Part shown: positions 8,989 through 17,301 of the stretch, in pieces
How the letters are laid out: each line of letters starts with the position of its first letter
How positions within the stretch are numbered: position 1 is the stretch's first letter
Assembly (NCBI GenBank): GCA_944384215.1
Contig: CALWSN010000017.1
Coordinates: forward strand, 1 to 32,094
DNA: 32,094 nucleotides
Origin: an uncultured Clostridia bacterium
GTDB lineage: Bacteria > Bacillota > Clostridia > Lachnospirales > CAG-274
Reading direction: 5' to 3'
Notes under the pieces: generated by a model
Seen by the model: only the letters and a program-made list of their open reading frames with translations
What the model was told of the DNA's origin: nothing
The model's database searches: none
Made by a program: the position numbers and the translations under genes

Positions 8989-10575
8989 ATGGGTTATGTA
9001 GCATTATATAGAAAGCTTAGACCTAAAAATTTTGAACAAGTAGTAGGGCAAAAGCATATAATAAAAACATTAAAAAATCAAATAGAAACAGATAGAATAA
9101 GCCACGCATACCTATTTTGTGGTACAAGAGGAACAGGCAAAACATCTACGGCTAAAATATTTGCAAAATTATTAAACTGTAAAGAACCTGTTAATAATTC
9201 TCCTTGTGATAAATGTAGTATGTGTTTAGCTTTTAATGAAAATAGAAATTTAAATATATCAGAAATAGATGCAGCAAGTAATAATAGCGTAGATGATATT
9301 AGAGAAATAAGAGAAGAAATAAAATATCCACCAACAGACGGAAAGTATAAAGTTTATATAATAGACGAAGTACATATGTTATCAATAGGTGCATTTAATG
9401 CTTTATTAAAAACTTTAGAAGAGCCACCTAGCTATGTAATATTTATTTTGGCTACAACAGACCCTCATAAAATACCGGTAACTATATTATCAAGATGCCA
9501 AAGATTTGATTTTAAAAGAATATCTAATATTGATATGGTAGATGCTATTAAAAGTTATATGAAAGATGAAAATATAGATATAGAAGAAGAAGCTCTATAT
9601 TATATTGCTAAAATATCAGATGGAGCAATGAGAGATGCTCTTAGTATATTAGACCAGTGTATATCATTTTATTATGGTGAAAAAATAACACTGGATAAAG
9701 TTTTAGATATTGTAGGAGCTGTTGATGATGAGATATTTTTTAGATTTATAGATGCAATAGTAACTTTTTCTGAAATAGAAATTATTTCTATAATAGATGA
9801 AATGATACAAAATGGTAGAGATATAAGCCAGTTTGTATCTGATATTATAAATCATATAAGAAATTTATTAGTATGTAGTATAGCAACACATAATGATAAT
9901 AATTTAGATATATCTAAAGAAAAATTAGAAAAATTAAAAAATCAAGCAAATAATATAGATAAGCAATATTTAATAAAATTAATAGATGAATTTTCTAAAA
10001 TACAGACTAATTTAAAATATGCCTTTGACGAAAGAATTGTTTTGGAGGCTGGTTGTATAAAATTATGTTCAGCGGTATTAGAAGAAGATATTACTGACAT
10101 AAGACAAAAAATAAGTTTTTTAGAAAAAAAATTACAAGATACATCAATAAAAACTGTATATGTAGAAAAAGATAGTATAACAGAAAAAACATCTGAAAAT
10201 ATAAAACCACGAGAATTAGCAATAAATGATGATATAAAAACAGCAATAGATAATTACAAAATGCTTGTAAATAAGTTTAAAGAACCAGAAAAAGTTTATC
10301 TACAACAGGCTATACCTAAAAATTTAGAAGATAAATTTTTATATCTTGTTTGTAATGATGCTTTTGTAGGTAGATTAGAAAATATAAAACCTAATATAGA
10401 AGAAGCTTTATATGAACTATTTAATAAAAAATATGAAATAAAAATAATTTCTAAACAAAAGTATGAAATAGAGTATAAAAAAATTATTAGTAGTGAACCT
10501 AAAAAAGAAACTAATAATGCTAATGTTGAAGATATAACAAAATTATTTCCAGATGGTATAATTAGTATAGAATAA
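8989..10575 (+). CDS. dnaX: DNA polymerase III subunit gamma/tau
   Basis: The clamp-loader ATPase subunit of the replicative polymerase. From the ATG at 8989 (AAAGGAG eight bases upstream) the protein has 528 residues. The frame is also open to a TTG at 8959, but that would lie inside ylmH and adds no conserved sequence. Visible features are GQKHIIKTLKNQI, Walker A GTRGTGKT (45-52), zinc-binding C64/C73/C76/C79, Walker B DEVH (126-129), sensor 1 TTDPHKIP and the arginine-finger region LSRCQRFDF. Clamp-loader domains II and III extend to about residue 370. The remaining 150 residues form the tau-like tail, with an A8 run at its start (10124-10131) where slippage could make a gamma-length product. 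A 117-base gap follows before ybaB. Confidence 0.97.
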   Translation: MGYVALYRKLRPKNFEQVVGQKHIIKTLKNQIETDRISHAYLFCGTRGTGKTSTAKIFAKLLNCKEPVNNSPCDKCSMCLAFNENRNLNISEIDAASNNSVDDIREIREEIKYPPTDGKYKVYIIDEVHMLSIGAFNALLKTLEEPPSYVIFILATTDPHKIPVTILSRCQRFDFKRISNIDMVDAIKSYMKDENIDIEEEALYYIAKISDGAMRDALSILDQCISFYYGEKITLDKVLDIVGAVDDEIFFRFIDAIVTFSEIEIISIIDEMIQNGRDISQFVSDIINHIRNLLVCSIATHNDNNLDISKEKLEKLKNQANNIDKQYLIKLIDEFSKIQTNLKYAFDERIVLEAGCIKLCSAVLEEDITDIRQKISFLEKKLQDTSIKTVYVEKDSITEKTSENIKPRELAINDDIKTAIDNYKMLVNKFKEPEKVYLQQAIPKNLEDKFLYLVCNDAFVGRLENIKPNIEEALYELFNKKYEIKIISKQKYEIEYKKIISSEPKKETNNANVEDITKLFPDGIISIE

Positions 10576-10607
10576 GTGTAAAAATTTTGAATAAATTAAA
10601 TTTTTGG

Positions 10608-10636
10608 TTGATTTAAACATAAAAATAGTTTAAAAT
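10608..10636 (+). promoter_or_regulatory. Candidate promoter for ybaB-recR-thyX
   Basis: TTGATT (10608-10613), 17 bases, then TAAAAT (10631-10636), within the only sizeable gap between dnaX and ybaB. It has ideal spacing and is 5/6 on the -10. The AT-rich context means chance matches are common. It would give a leader of about 50 bases. Confidence 0.4.
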
Positions 10637-10692
10637 TAGTATAGAAAATATAAATATTATAAATAAATTGATTTTTAAGGAGGATATATACT

Positions 10693-11043
10693 ATGGCAAG
10701 AGGTGGATTTGGCGGAGGTTTTCCTGGTGGAATGAATATGAATAACCTTATGAAACAAGCCCAAAAAATGCAAAAACAAATGGAAGAGATGCAAGCTGAG
10801 CTTGAAACAAAAGAATTTGAAACAACAAGCGGTGGCGGAGCAGTAAAAATTGTTATAACAGGTAAAAAAGAAATAAAAAGTATAGATATAGATAAAGATG
10901 TTGTTGACCCAGATGATGTAGAAATGCTACAAGATTTAATATTAACAGCTGTAAATGAAGCTATTAGACAAGTAGAAGAATCTGCATCTAGTCAAATGAG
11001 TAAATTTACTGGTGGAATGGGTCTTCCAGGTGGACTTTTTTAG
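10693..11043 (+). CDS. YbaB/EbfC family nucleoid-associated protein
   Basis: A 116-residue homodimeric DNA-binding protein of the YbaB/EbfC family, found between dnaX and recR in very many bacteria. A Gly/Phe/Met-rich start ([15 protein letters not shown]) leads into the family helix [20 protein letters not shown]. The core [37 protein letters not shown], split by short turns, follows at about 50-90. The protein ends with a Gly-rich tail, [10 protein letters not shown]. The ribosome site AAGGAGGATATATACT is strong. The TAG stop is embedded in the ribosome site of recR (TAGGAGTG), so the two are translationally linked. Confidence 0.95.
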   Translation: MARGGFGGGFPGGMNMNNLMKQAQKMQKQMEEMQAELETKEFETTSGGGAVKIVITGKKEIKSIDIDKDVVDPDDVEMLQDLILTAVNEAIRQVEESASSQMSKFTGGMGLPGGLF

Positions 11044-11055
11044 GAGTGATTTAAC

Positions 11056-11655
11056 TTGAATTTTTATGGTAATAAAGTAACAAAACTTATAGAAGAATTA
11101 TCAAAATTACCAGGTATAGGAGGCAAGTCTGCACAAAGGCTTGCTTTTTATATAATTAATATGCCTATAGAAAATGCAAAAGCATTAACAGATAGTATAT
11201 TAGATGCTAAACAAAGTATTAAATATTGCTCTATATGTTGTAATCTTACAGATACAGACCCTTGCCATATTTGCTCTAATGAAAAAAGAGACAAAACTAT
11301 GATAATGGTTGTAGAAGACCCTAGAGATATGGCTGCATATGAAAAAACAAGAGAATATAAAGGTCTGTATCACGTTTTAAATGGAGCTATATCACCTATG
11401 ACAGGTATTACACCACAAGATATAAAAATAAAAGAGCTTTTAGAAAGGCTTAAAGATAATAATGTTCAAGAAGTTATACTAGCTACAAACCCTAATATAG
11501 AAGGTGAAGCAACGGCTATGTATATTAGTAGATTATTAAAGCCTATTGGTATAAAAGTATCTCGTATAGCACACGGTGTTCCTGTTGGTGGTGATTTAGA
11601 ATTTGTTGATGAGGTTACTCTTTCACGAGCATTACAAGGTAGACAATTAATGTAA
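11056..11655 (+). CDS. recR: Recombination mediator protein RecR
   Basis: RecR acts with RecO (and RecF) to load RecA at gaps. This 199-residue protein starts at a TTG codon, chosen because AGGAG sits at the right distance and the product aligns with the usual RecR N-terminus ([23 protein letters not shown], a helix-hairpin-helix). A four-Cys zinc finger (C58, C61, C70, C73) is followed by a Toprim domain with [15 protein letters not shown] and [11 protein letters not shown]. The C-terminal Walker-B-like segment ends in [30 protein letters not shown] and SRALQGR. It sits 12 bases after ybaB, the classic dnaX-ybaB-recR order. Confidence 0.97.
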   Translation: MNFYGNKVTKLIEELSKLPGIGGKSAQRLAFYIINMPIENAKALTDSILDAKQSIKYCSICCNLTDTDPCHICSNEKRDKTMIMVVEDPRDMAAYEKTREYKGLYHVLNGAISPMTGITPQDIKIKELLERLKDNNVQEVILATNPNIEGEATAMYISRLLKPIGIKVSRIAHGVPVGGDLEFVDEVTLSRALQGRQLM

Positions 11656-11666
11656 AGGAGAATAAA

Positions 11667-12296
11667 ATGAATATTATAAAACCTAGCTATGTTATAGAAC
11701 AAGAATTAAATGAAAATGAAATGTTAAAAGCTATTGAACGTGCTGGTAGAACGTGCTATAAAAGTGAAAATTTAGTAAATGATGAAAGCGCTAAAAAATT
11801 TGTAACAAATATTTTAAAACTTGGTCACGAATCTGTTATAGAACACGAAAAAATAACTGTAAGAATTATTTGTGATAGAGGTGTAACTCACGAAATAGTT
11901 AGACATAGAATAGCAAGTTATTCTCAAGAAAGTACTAGATATTGTAATTATTGTAATGACAGATTTGGTAATGAACTAACTTTTATAGAGCCTTGTTTTT
12001 TCTCTTCTGATAGTGAAGAAGATAAAAAAAATAAACAAATATGGTTAGATACTATGGCTATGATAGAAAAAAACTATAATATGCTTATAGAAAATGGTGC
12101 AAAGCCAGAAGAGGCAAGAGCAATACTCCCTAATTCATTAAAAACAGAAATAGTTGTAACAATGAATTTAAGGGCTTGGAGACATTTCTTTAGACTTAGA
12201 ACAGATAAAAATGCACACCCTCAAATAAGAGAAATATCTAATATGATATTAGATGAGTTTAAGCAAAAATTACCTACTATTTTTGGAGATTTATAA
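11667..12296 (+). CDS. thyX: Flavin-dependent thymidylate synthase ThyX
   Basis: Makes dTMP from dUMP using methylene-tetrahydrofolate, with FAD and NADPH as reductant, the alternative to ThyA. The defining ThyX motif is present as RHRIASYSQESTRY (residues 79-92). LGHESVIEH, the flavin/dUMP-contacting region, lies upstream, and NLRAWRHFFRLRTDKNAHPQIR lies in the C-terminal third. Its 209 residues are slightly short of the roughly 220-250 common in the family, but the start is firm: AAGGAG lies seven bases before the ATG and 11 bases after recR. Coupling dTMP synthesis to dnaX-ybaB-recR is sensible. ThyX is common in anaerobes that lack ThyA. Confidence 0.96.
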   Translation: MNIIKPSYVIEQELNENEMLKAIERAGRTCYKSENLVNDESAKKFVTNILKLGHESVIEHEKITVRIICDRGVTHEIVRHRIASYSQESTRYCNYCNDRFGNELTFIEPCFFSSDSEEDKKNKQIWLDTMAMIEKNYNMLIENGAKPEEARAILPNSLKTEIVVTMNLRAWRHFFRLRTDKNAHPQIREISNMILDEFKQKLPTIFGDL

Positions 12297-12379
12297 TACT
12301 ATATTAATTAAATTTATCATTATTTATGACTTAGAAACCTTAGTTTATAGAATAAATTATAAAAATTGGGAGAGTTTAA

Positions 12380-15300
12380 ATGAAAAAGAAGGACTGGCTT
12401 TTAATTAAAATTTTAATAAGTGTTTTTATTAGTTTAATACTTATTTTAGTATGTTTTTATAGATATAATAAGACTACAAACAATGATTATATTAAAAAAA
12501 GTAAACAAGAGGCTTTTAGTCATAGTTATTTAAACTCGCAACTTTTTGAAAGCCGTATAAAAAATGCAATAGCTAAATTAGGTGTTATAGGTAGTAGTTA
12601 CTTTGGAGAATATGAAATAATTGATGAACAAGTAAAACAAGATTATTATAGCTCTATTGATATGAGCTTTGATTATATGAATATATATACATTAGAAGAA
12701 TTTAACACTATATATGAAGAAGTATATAATATATTAAAAAACAAACAAAGTGGTAAAGATATTATATATTTATATAATGAAGATAAAAATGCCAATAAAG
12801 TAGAAATTATACTTCCTATCTATAATTATGAAGGAAATATTATAGGAGGTATATCTAGTTATATAAATCAAAATGAATTTATTAGTTTTTCTAATGAAGA
12901 GTCAGATAGTGAAAAATTTAAAACTTATATATTTGATTCTAACGGTGATATTATTTTTGGAGGTCATCTTTTTGATAAAAAAAATGTATTTGAAATTTAT
13001 AATGAAATAGAGATTGATGGCTCTTTTAATTCTAAACAATATTTAATTGAAAAACTAAAAGAGAATAAATCTTTTGAAGTACATTTTACTAAAGATTCAG
13101 AAAAATATTACGCTTTTTTTAATCCTACAGAAGATGATTTTTACACATTAGAAATAATGCCTTTTGAATATGTAAAAAAATATACAAAAGAAAATAGTAG
13201 AATATTAATAGTAGTTTTAGTACAAGTTATTACTATAATTTTTGCGCAAGTTATATATTTATTTATTATAATTATTAACCAAAATAAAAAGCTTATAAAA
13301 ACTGAAATGAGTAAAAATAGAGAATTAGATAGTATTATAAATAGCGTTCCAGGTGGTGTTATAAAAATATTATTTAATGATAGCTTAAAAATATTATTTG
13401 CAAATGAAGGTTTTTATGATTTAACAGGATATACAAAAGAAGAATATATAAATAATTTTGAAAATAGACATATTGATATTATAGAAAAGCAAGATATAGA
13501 TAATATTTTATCTCAGATAAAATTATTAAAAACTACTAAAAATAAAATAAATATTCAATATAAAATAGTTAGAAAAGATAACATAAGATATACTATATCT
13601 TTAACTGGTGAATATTTAGAAGACTTTAATAATATACCGATTTATCAATGTATTGTTACCGATATGACAGAGTATAAAAAAATATTAAGTGATTTAGAGC
13701 TAGAAAAAGAACAATATGATATAATATCTAAAATGTCTGATGAAATAATATTTGAGTATTATATAAATGAAGATAATATAGAAATATCTGATAAATATAA
13801 AGAAACTTTTGATATTGACCTTAAAAAGAAAGATTTTATAAAAAATATATTAAAAGATAACATTATACATAAAGATGATTTAAAGAGATTTATAAAAGAT
13901 ATAAAAAATATAAAAAATTATAGAAATTCTTTTAGTAATGAAATAAGAATTAAAAATAATTCTGGAACTTATAATTGGGCATTATATCAAGGGTTTATTA
14001 TAAACGATAGTGAAAAAAATATATATAAAATAATAGGTAAAATAACTAATATTGATAAATTTAAAAAAGAAATAGAAGAGCTTAAAGAAAAATCTAATAG
14101 AGACCCTTTAACAAAAGTTTACAATAAAATTGCTATTGAAAATATAGTAAATGAGGCTATACAAAATTCAAACAAAAATACTCATGCATTATTTATAATA
14201 GATATTGATAATTTTAAATCTGTAAATGATACTTTTGGTCATATATTTGGTGATGCTGTATTAAAAAATATAGCAAATAATATATGTAAAATTTGTAGCA
14301 AGCAAGATATTGTAGCAAGAATAGGTGGCGATGAATTTGTACTATTTTTGCAAAATGTGCAAGATTTTAATTATGTTACAAATATGGCTGAAAATTTATG
14401 TAATATATTTAGAAAATCTTATGAGATACAAGATAGAGAACATAAAATTTCTGCAAGTATAGGTATATCTATATATTCTCAAGATGGGCATAATTATACA
14501 GAGCTTTTAGAAAAGGCAGATATAGCTGTTTATAATTCTAAAAATGAAGGTAAAGACCAATATAAGATATATGATGAAACAATGAAGCATATAAGTCTTT
14601 TAGATATGCAGAAGTTATGTAATGAGGAAGAAGAAATAAGAAATTTTAAAAGAAAATCTGTTTATGAAAATGTTCTTATAGATATATCTGAAATGTTTTT
14701 ACAAGTAAAAGATATGAATGCTACAATAAACTTAATACTTTCTACTTTATGTAAAAGCTATAATATAAGTAGAGCATATGTTTTTGAAGTATCTGATGAT
14801 GGAAAATTTGTTTCTAACACATATGAATGGTGTGATGACAATGTTAAATCTTTTATAGATAAAATGCAAAATATTGAATTTGATGAAAAAGATTATCTAA
14901 AAGCATATAATGAAGAAGCATTTTTATACTATAATTCTAAAGAAAGTATAGAAGAAAATAAAAATATATTAAAATATGTATACGAAAAAGACAGTATAAA
15001 ATTATATTTTTCTTGTTATTTTATGGAACAAGGAAAAGTAAAAGGGTTTATGGGTTTTGAAAGTTACAAAGATAATTATAATTGGGATAATGAAGAAATA
15101 GAAGGAGCATTTTTTGTTGCTAGACTTATAGGCACTCAAATTTTAAAAGATAAATTAGATAAAAAATTTGATGTAGAAAATCAAATAAATGATGCTATTA
15201 TAAATAATCAACAGTTGTATACATATATAGTAAAAGAAGATTCTTTTGAATTATTATATTTTAATAAAAGAATAAATACTATTATTCCAAATGCAAGCAT

Positions 15301-16810
15301 AGGTAAAGTATGTTATAGACTTAAAGGATATAGTAAACATTGTCATTATTGTCCTATTAGAGGGTCTATTGAACATTTAGATACTAATACTACTAAATAT
15401 TTTTGTGAAATAGCTGATGTTTGGTTAGGTGCTACTTGTTCAAAGATTAAATGGGTTGATGGAACAGATGCTTATATGGTATGTGCTAGAGATATATCAG
15501 AATATATAGAGCAAATAAACTATACAGATTCTTTAACAGGCATACCATCTATAACTAAATTTAAGATACAAGCTAATAATCTAATAAATAATATTGAAAA
15601 TAGCCAATATAACTATGCTTTACTCTATATGGATATAGATAAATTTAAGTATATTAATGATACCTTTGGATATGTAAGAGGTGATGATGTATTAAAAACT
15701 TTTTCTATGCTTTTATATGAAAATATACAAGAAGATGAAATATTTTGTAGAGCAAGTGATGATAAATTTTTAGCTATAATAAAATATAAATCAGATGAAG
15801 AATTAAAAGATAGAATATCATTAGGAAATGAAAAAGTTGCTAAAATACAGAAAATATTTTTTAGTGATATGAATTTAACTGTTATATGTGGTGTTTATAA
15901 AATAACACCTCAAGATAATGACTTAAATGCTATTATAGATAAAGCTAACATAGCTAGAAAAAATATAAAGGGTTCTCATAAAAATACACTTGCTATATAT
16001 ACAAAAGAAATGAATGAACATATAGTAAAAGAAAAATTAATAGAAAATAGAATGACATATGCTATAAAAAATGATGAATTTTTAGCTTATTTACAACCTA
16101 AATTTGATTTATATACTAACGAAGTTTGTGGTGCTGAAGCTTTAGTAAGATGGAAACAAAAAAATGGTGAAATGATATATCCTAATGATTTTATACCTAT
16201 ATTTGAAAAAAATGGCTTTATTGTAAATTTAGATTTTTATATTTATGAAAAAGTTTTCAAAAAGATTAGAGAATGGTTAGACATAGGTATAAAAGTTGTG
16301 CCTATATCATTAAATGTTTCAAGAGCTCATACAAGTAACTTTGAGTTTGTAAAAAAAGTATCAAAATTAGTTGATAAATATAATATACCTATTGAGCTCA
16401 TAGAATTTGAGCTTACAGAAAATATATTTTCAACAGACTTAAATTATTTAAATTCTTTTATACAAGAGCTTAGAGAAAATGGTTTTAAAGTATCAATAGA
16501 TGATTTTGGTTCTGCATATTCATCTTTAAATCTTTTGAAAGAAATAGATGTTGATATAATAAAGCTGGATAAAGGGTTTTTAAGTAATCAAGATAGCTTT
16601 AATGATAAAGATAGAGTTGTAATAGAGTGTATAATAAATATGGCTAAAGAACTTAACTTAAAAGTTGTATGTGAAGGGGTAGAGACATTAAAACAAGTAG
16701 AAATATTAAAAAGCATAGGTTGTAAAATAGGTCAAGGGTATGTATTTTCTAAGCCTATATCTATTGAAGAGTTTGAGAGTAAATTTTTTTATAAAAATAA
16801 GTTAATATAA
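12380..16810 (+). CDS. Large membrane sensor with PAS, GGDEF, GAF-like, degenerate GGDEF and EAL domains
   Basis: A 1476-residue cyclic-di-GMP signalling protein. Order: TM helix (about 8-28); Cache-like extracytoplasmic sensor (about 30-270); TM helix (about 274-299); PAS (about 312-433); second PAS_3-like domain (about 443-565); GGDEF domain (about 570-735) with intact GGDEF at 649-653 but no RxxD product-inhibition site (SKQD instead); GAF-like domain (about 755-930); PAS-like domain with cysteines C978, C988 and C991 (about 945-1045); second GGDEF domain (about 1047-1205) whose motif is SDDKF (1126-1130), so catalytically dead; and an EAL domain (about 1225-1470). The EAL domain has E1253-A-L, SLNVS, ELTE, IDDFGSAYSS, KLDKGF, CEGVET and GQGY, so it is probably an active phosphodiesterase. 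The first GGDEF may be a cyclase. GGGAG precedes the ATG. It is monocistronic, ended by a strong terminator. Confidence 0.93.
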   Translation: MKKKDWLLIKILISVFISLILILVCFYRYNKTTNNDYIKKSKQEAFSHSYLNSQLFESRIKNAIAKLGVIGSSYFGEYEIIDEQVKQDYYSSIDMSFDYMNIYTLEEFNTIYEEVYNILKNKQSGKDIIYLYNEDKNANKVEIILPIYNYEGNIIGGISSYINQNEFISFSNEESDSEKFKTYIFDSNGDIIFGGHLFDKKNVFEIYNEIEIDGSFNSKQYLIEKLKENKSFEVHFTKDSEKYYAFFNPTEDDFYTLEIMPFEYVKKYTKENSRILIVVLVQVITIIFAQVIYLFIIIINQNKKLIKTEMSKNRELDSIINSVPGGVIKILFNDSLKILFANEGFYDLTGYTKEEYINNFENRHIDIIEKQDIDNILSQIKLLKTTKNKINIQYKIVRKDNIRYTISLTGEYLEDFNNIPIYQCIVTDMTEYKKILSDLELEKEQYDIISKMSDEIIFEYYINEDNIEISDKYKETFDIDLKKKDFIKNILKDNIIHKDDLKRFIKDIKNIKNYRNSFSNEIRIKNNSGTYNWALYQGFIINDSEKNIYKIIGKITNIDKFKKEIEELKEKSNRDPLTKVYNKIAIENIVNEAIQNSNKNTHALFIIDIDNFKSVNDTFGHIFGDAVLKNIANNICKICSKQDIVARIGGDEFVLFLQNVQDFNYVTNMAENLCNIFRKSYEIQDREHKISASIGISIYSQDGHNYTELLEKADIAVYNSKNEGKDQYKIYDETMKHISLLDMQKLCNEEEEIRNFKRKSVYENVLIDISEMFLQVKDMNATINLILSTLCKSYNISRAYVFEVSDDGKFVSNTYEWCDDNVKSFIDKMQNIEFDEKDYLKAYNEEAFLYYNSKESIEENKNILKYVYEKDSIKLYFSCYFMEQGKVKGFMGFESYKDNYNWDNEEIEGAFFVARLIGTQILKDKLDKKFDVENQINDAIINNQQLYTYIVKEDSFELLYFNKRINTIIPNASIGKVCYRLKGYSKHCHYCPIRGSIEHLDTNTTKYFCEIADVWLGATCSKIKWVDGTDAYMVCARDISEYIEQINYTDSLTGIPSITKFKIQANNLINNIENSQYNYALLYMDIDKFKYINDTFGYVRGDDVLKTFSMLLYENIQEDEIFCRASDDKFLAIIKYKSDEELKDRISLGNEKVAKIQKIFFSDMNLTVICGVYKITPQDNDLNAIIDKANIARKNIKGSHKNTLAIYTKEMNEHIVKEKLIENRMTYAIKNDEFLAYLQPKFDLYTNEVCGAEALVRWKQKNGEMIYPNDFIPIFEKNGFIVNLDFYIYEKVFKKIREWLDIGIKVVPISLNVSRAHTSNFEFVKKVSKLVDKYNIPIELIEFELTENIFSTDLNYLNSFIQELRENGFKVSIDDFGSAYSSLNLLKEIDVDIIKLDKGFLSNQDSFNDKDRVVIECIINMAKELNLKVVCEGVETLKQVEILKSIGCKIGQGYVFSKPISIEEFESKFFYKNKLI

Positions 16811-16821
16811 TAAAGTTATTT

Positions 16822-16866
16822 AAAGTTTAAAAAAGTATACTTTTATAATATACTTTTTTAAACTTT
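16822..16866 (+). terminator. Terminator after the GGDEF/EAL gene
   Basis: A perfect 18-bp stem (16822-16839 with 16849-16866) and a nine-base loop, CTTTTATAA. It starts 12 bases after the stop codon and is followed by ATTTTATA. The stem is almost all A/T, but its length and position make it convincing. It separates this gene from the PadR promoter 17 bases further on. Confidence 0.75.
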
Positions 16867-16882
16867 ATTTTATATAAAAGTA

Positions 16883-16911
16883 TTGACAAAAAATAAAACC
16901 TCCTATAATAT
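16883..16911 (+). promoter_or_regulatory. Promoter of the padR-SEDS-like operon
   Basis: A perfect TTGACA (16883-16888) is followed by TATAAT at 16904-16909 (15-base spacer) or TAATAT at 16906-16911 (17-base spacer). The -10 lies inside the left arm of the 24-bp dyad, so a protein bound to the dyad would block it. Transcription would start around 16916-16918. The mRNA would then contain the right arm with the ribosome site but not the complementary left arm. Confidence 0.7.
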
Positions 16912-16955
16912 ATAGATAATCGATATATATGTTATCTATATATTATAGGAGGTTT
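16896..16955. promoter_or_regulatory. 24-bp perfect inverted repeat joining promoter and ribosome site of padR
   Basis: Bases 16896-16919 are the exact reverse complement of 16932-16955, with a 12-base centre (TCGATATATATG). The left arm contains CCTCCT and the TATAAT -10 box. The right arm contains ATTATAGGAGG, the Shine-Dalgarno site of padR (16947-16952). As DNA it is the obvious candidate operator for PadR autorepression. As RNA, read through from upstream, it would form a hairpin that hides the ribosome site. Confidence 0.85.
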
Positions 16956-16959
16956 GTTT

Positions 16960-17301
16960 ATGAAAATTGATAAAAATTTATTAAATGGAAGCACTACAAT
17001 GCTTATATTAAAATTATTAGAAAATAAAGATATGTATGGGTATGAGATGATAGAAAATTTAGAAAAACAGTCTAATAATATATTTTCATTAAAGGCAGGC
17101 ACATTATATCCTATATTACATACTTTAGAACAAAAAGAATATTTAATATCTTATGAAGAGTTTCAAGGTAAAAGAATTAGAAAATATTATTCGTTAACAA
17201 AAAAAGGAAAAAATTTTTTAAAAGAAAAACTAAATGAATGGAAAATGTATGAAAATGCTATAAATAATGTTTTAGAAGGAGGTAAGTTTTTTGAGGTATA
17301 A
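16960..17301 (+). CDS. PadR-family transcriptional repressor
   Basis: A 113-residue winged-helix regulator of the PadR family (subfamily 1 size, without the long C-terminal dimerisation part). The N-terminal block GSTTMLILKLLENKDMYGYEM is followed by the recognition-helix region FSLKAGTLYPILHTLEQK (about residues 43-60). The wing is KRIRKYYSLTKKGKNFL, and a dimerising helix ends the protein. The ATG at 16960 is chosen because AGGAGG ends seven bases upstream. A TTG two codons earlier lies too close. PadR proteins usually repress their own operon and a downstream membrane-protein gene. Here the downstream gene overlaps it by 11 bases, and the operator candidate is the 24-bp dyad. The inducing signal is unknown. 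Confidence 0.93.
   Translation: MKIDKNLLNGSTTMLILKLLENKDMYGYEMIENLEKQSNNIFSLKAGTLYPILHTLEQKEYLISYEEFQGKRIRKYYSLTKKGKNFLKEKLNEWKMYENAINNVLEGGKFFEV

Noticed and set aside
10576..10692. Signal recognition particle RNA near dnaX, where some Firmicutes carry it
   Set aside because: The gap is almost pure A/T and lacks the GGAA-tetraloop G/C-rich hairpin expected of SRP RNA.
12297..12379. A c-di-GMP riboswitch in front of the GGDEF/EAL gene
   Set aside because: The 83-base gap is too short and lacks the conserved G/C-rich helices of the known c-di-GMP riboswitch classes.
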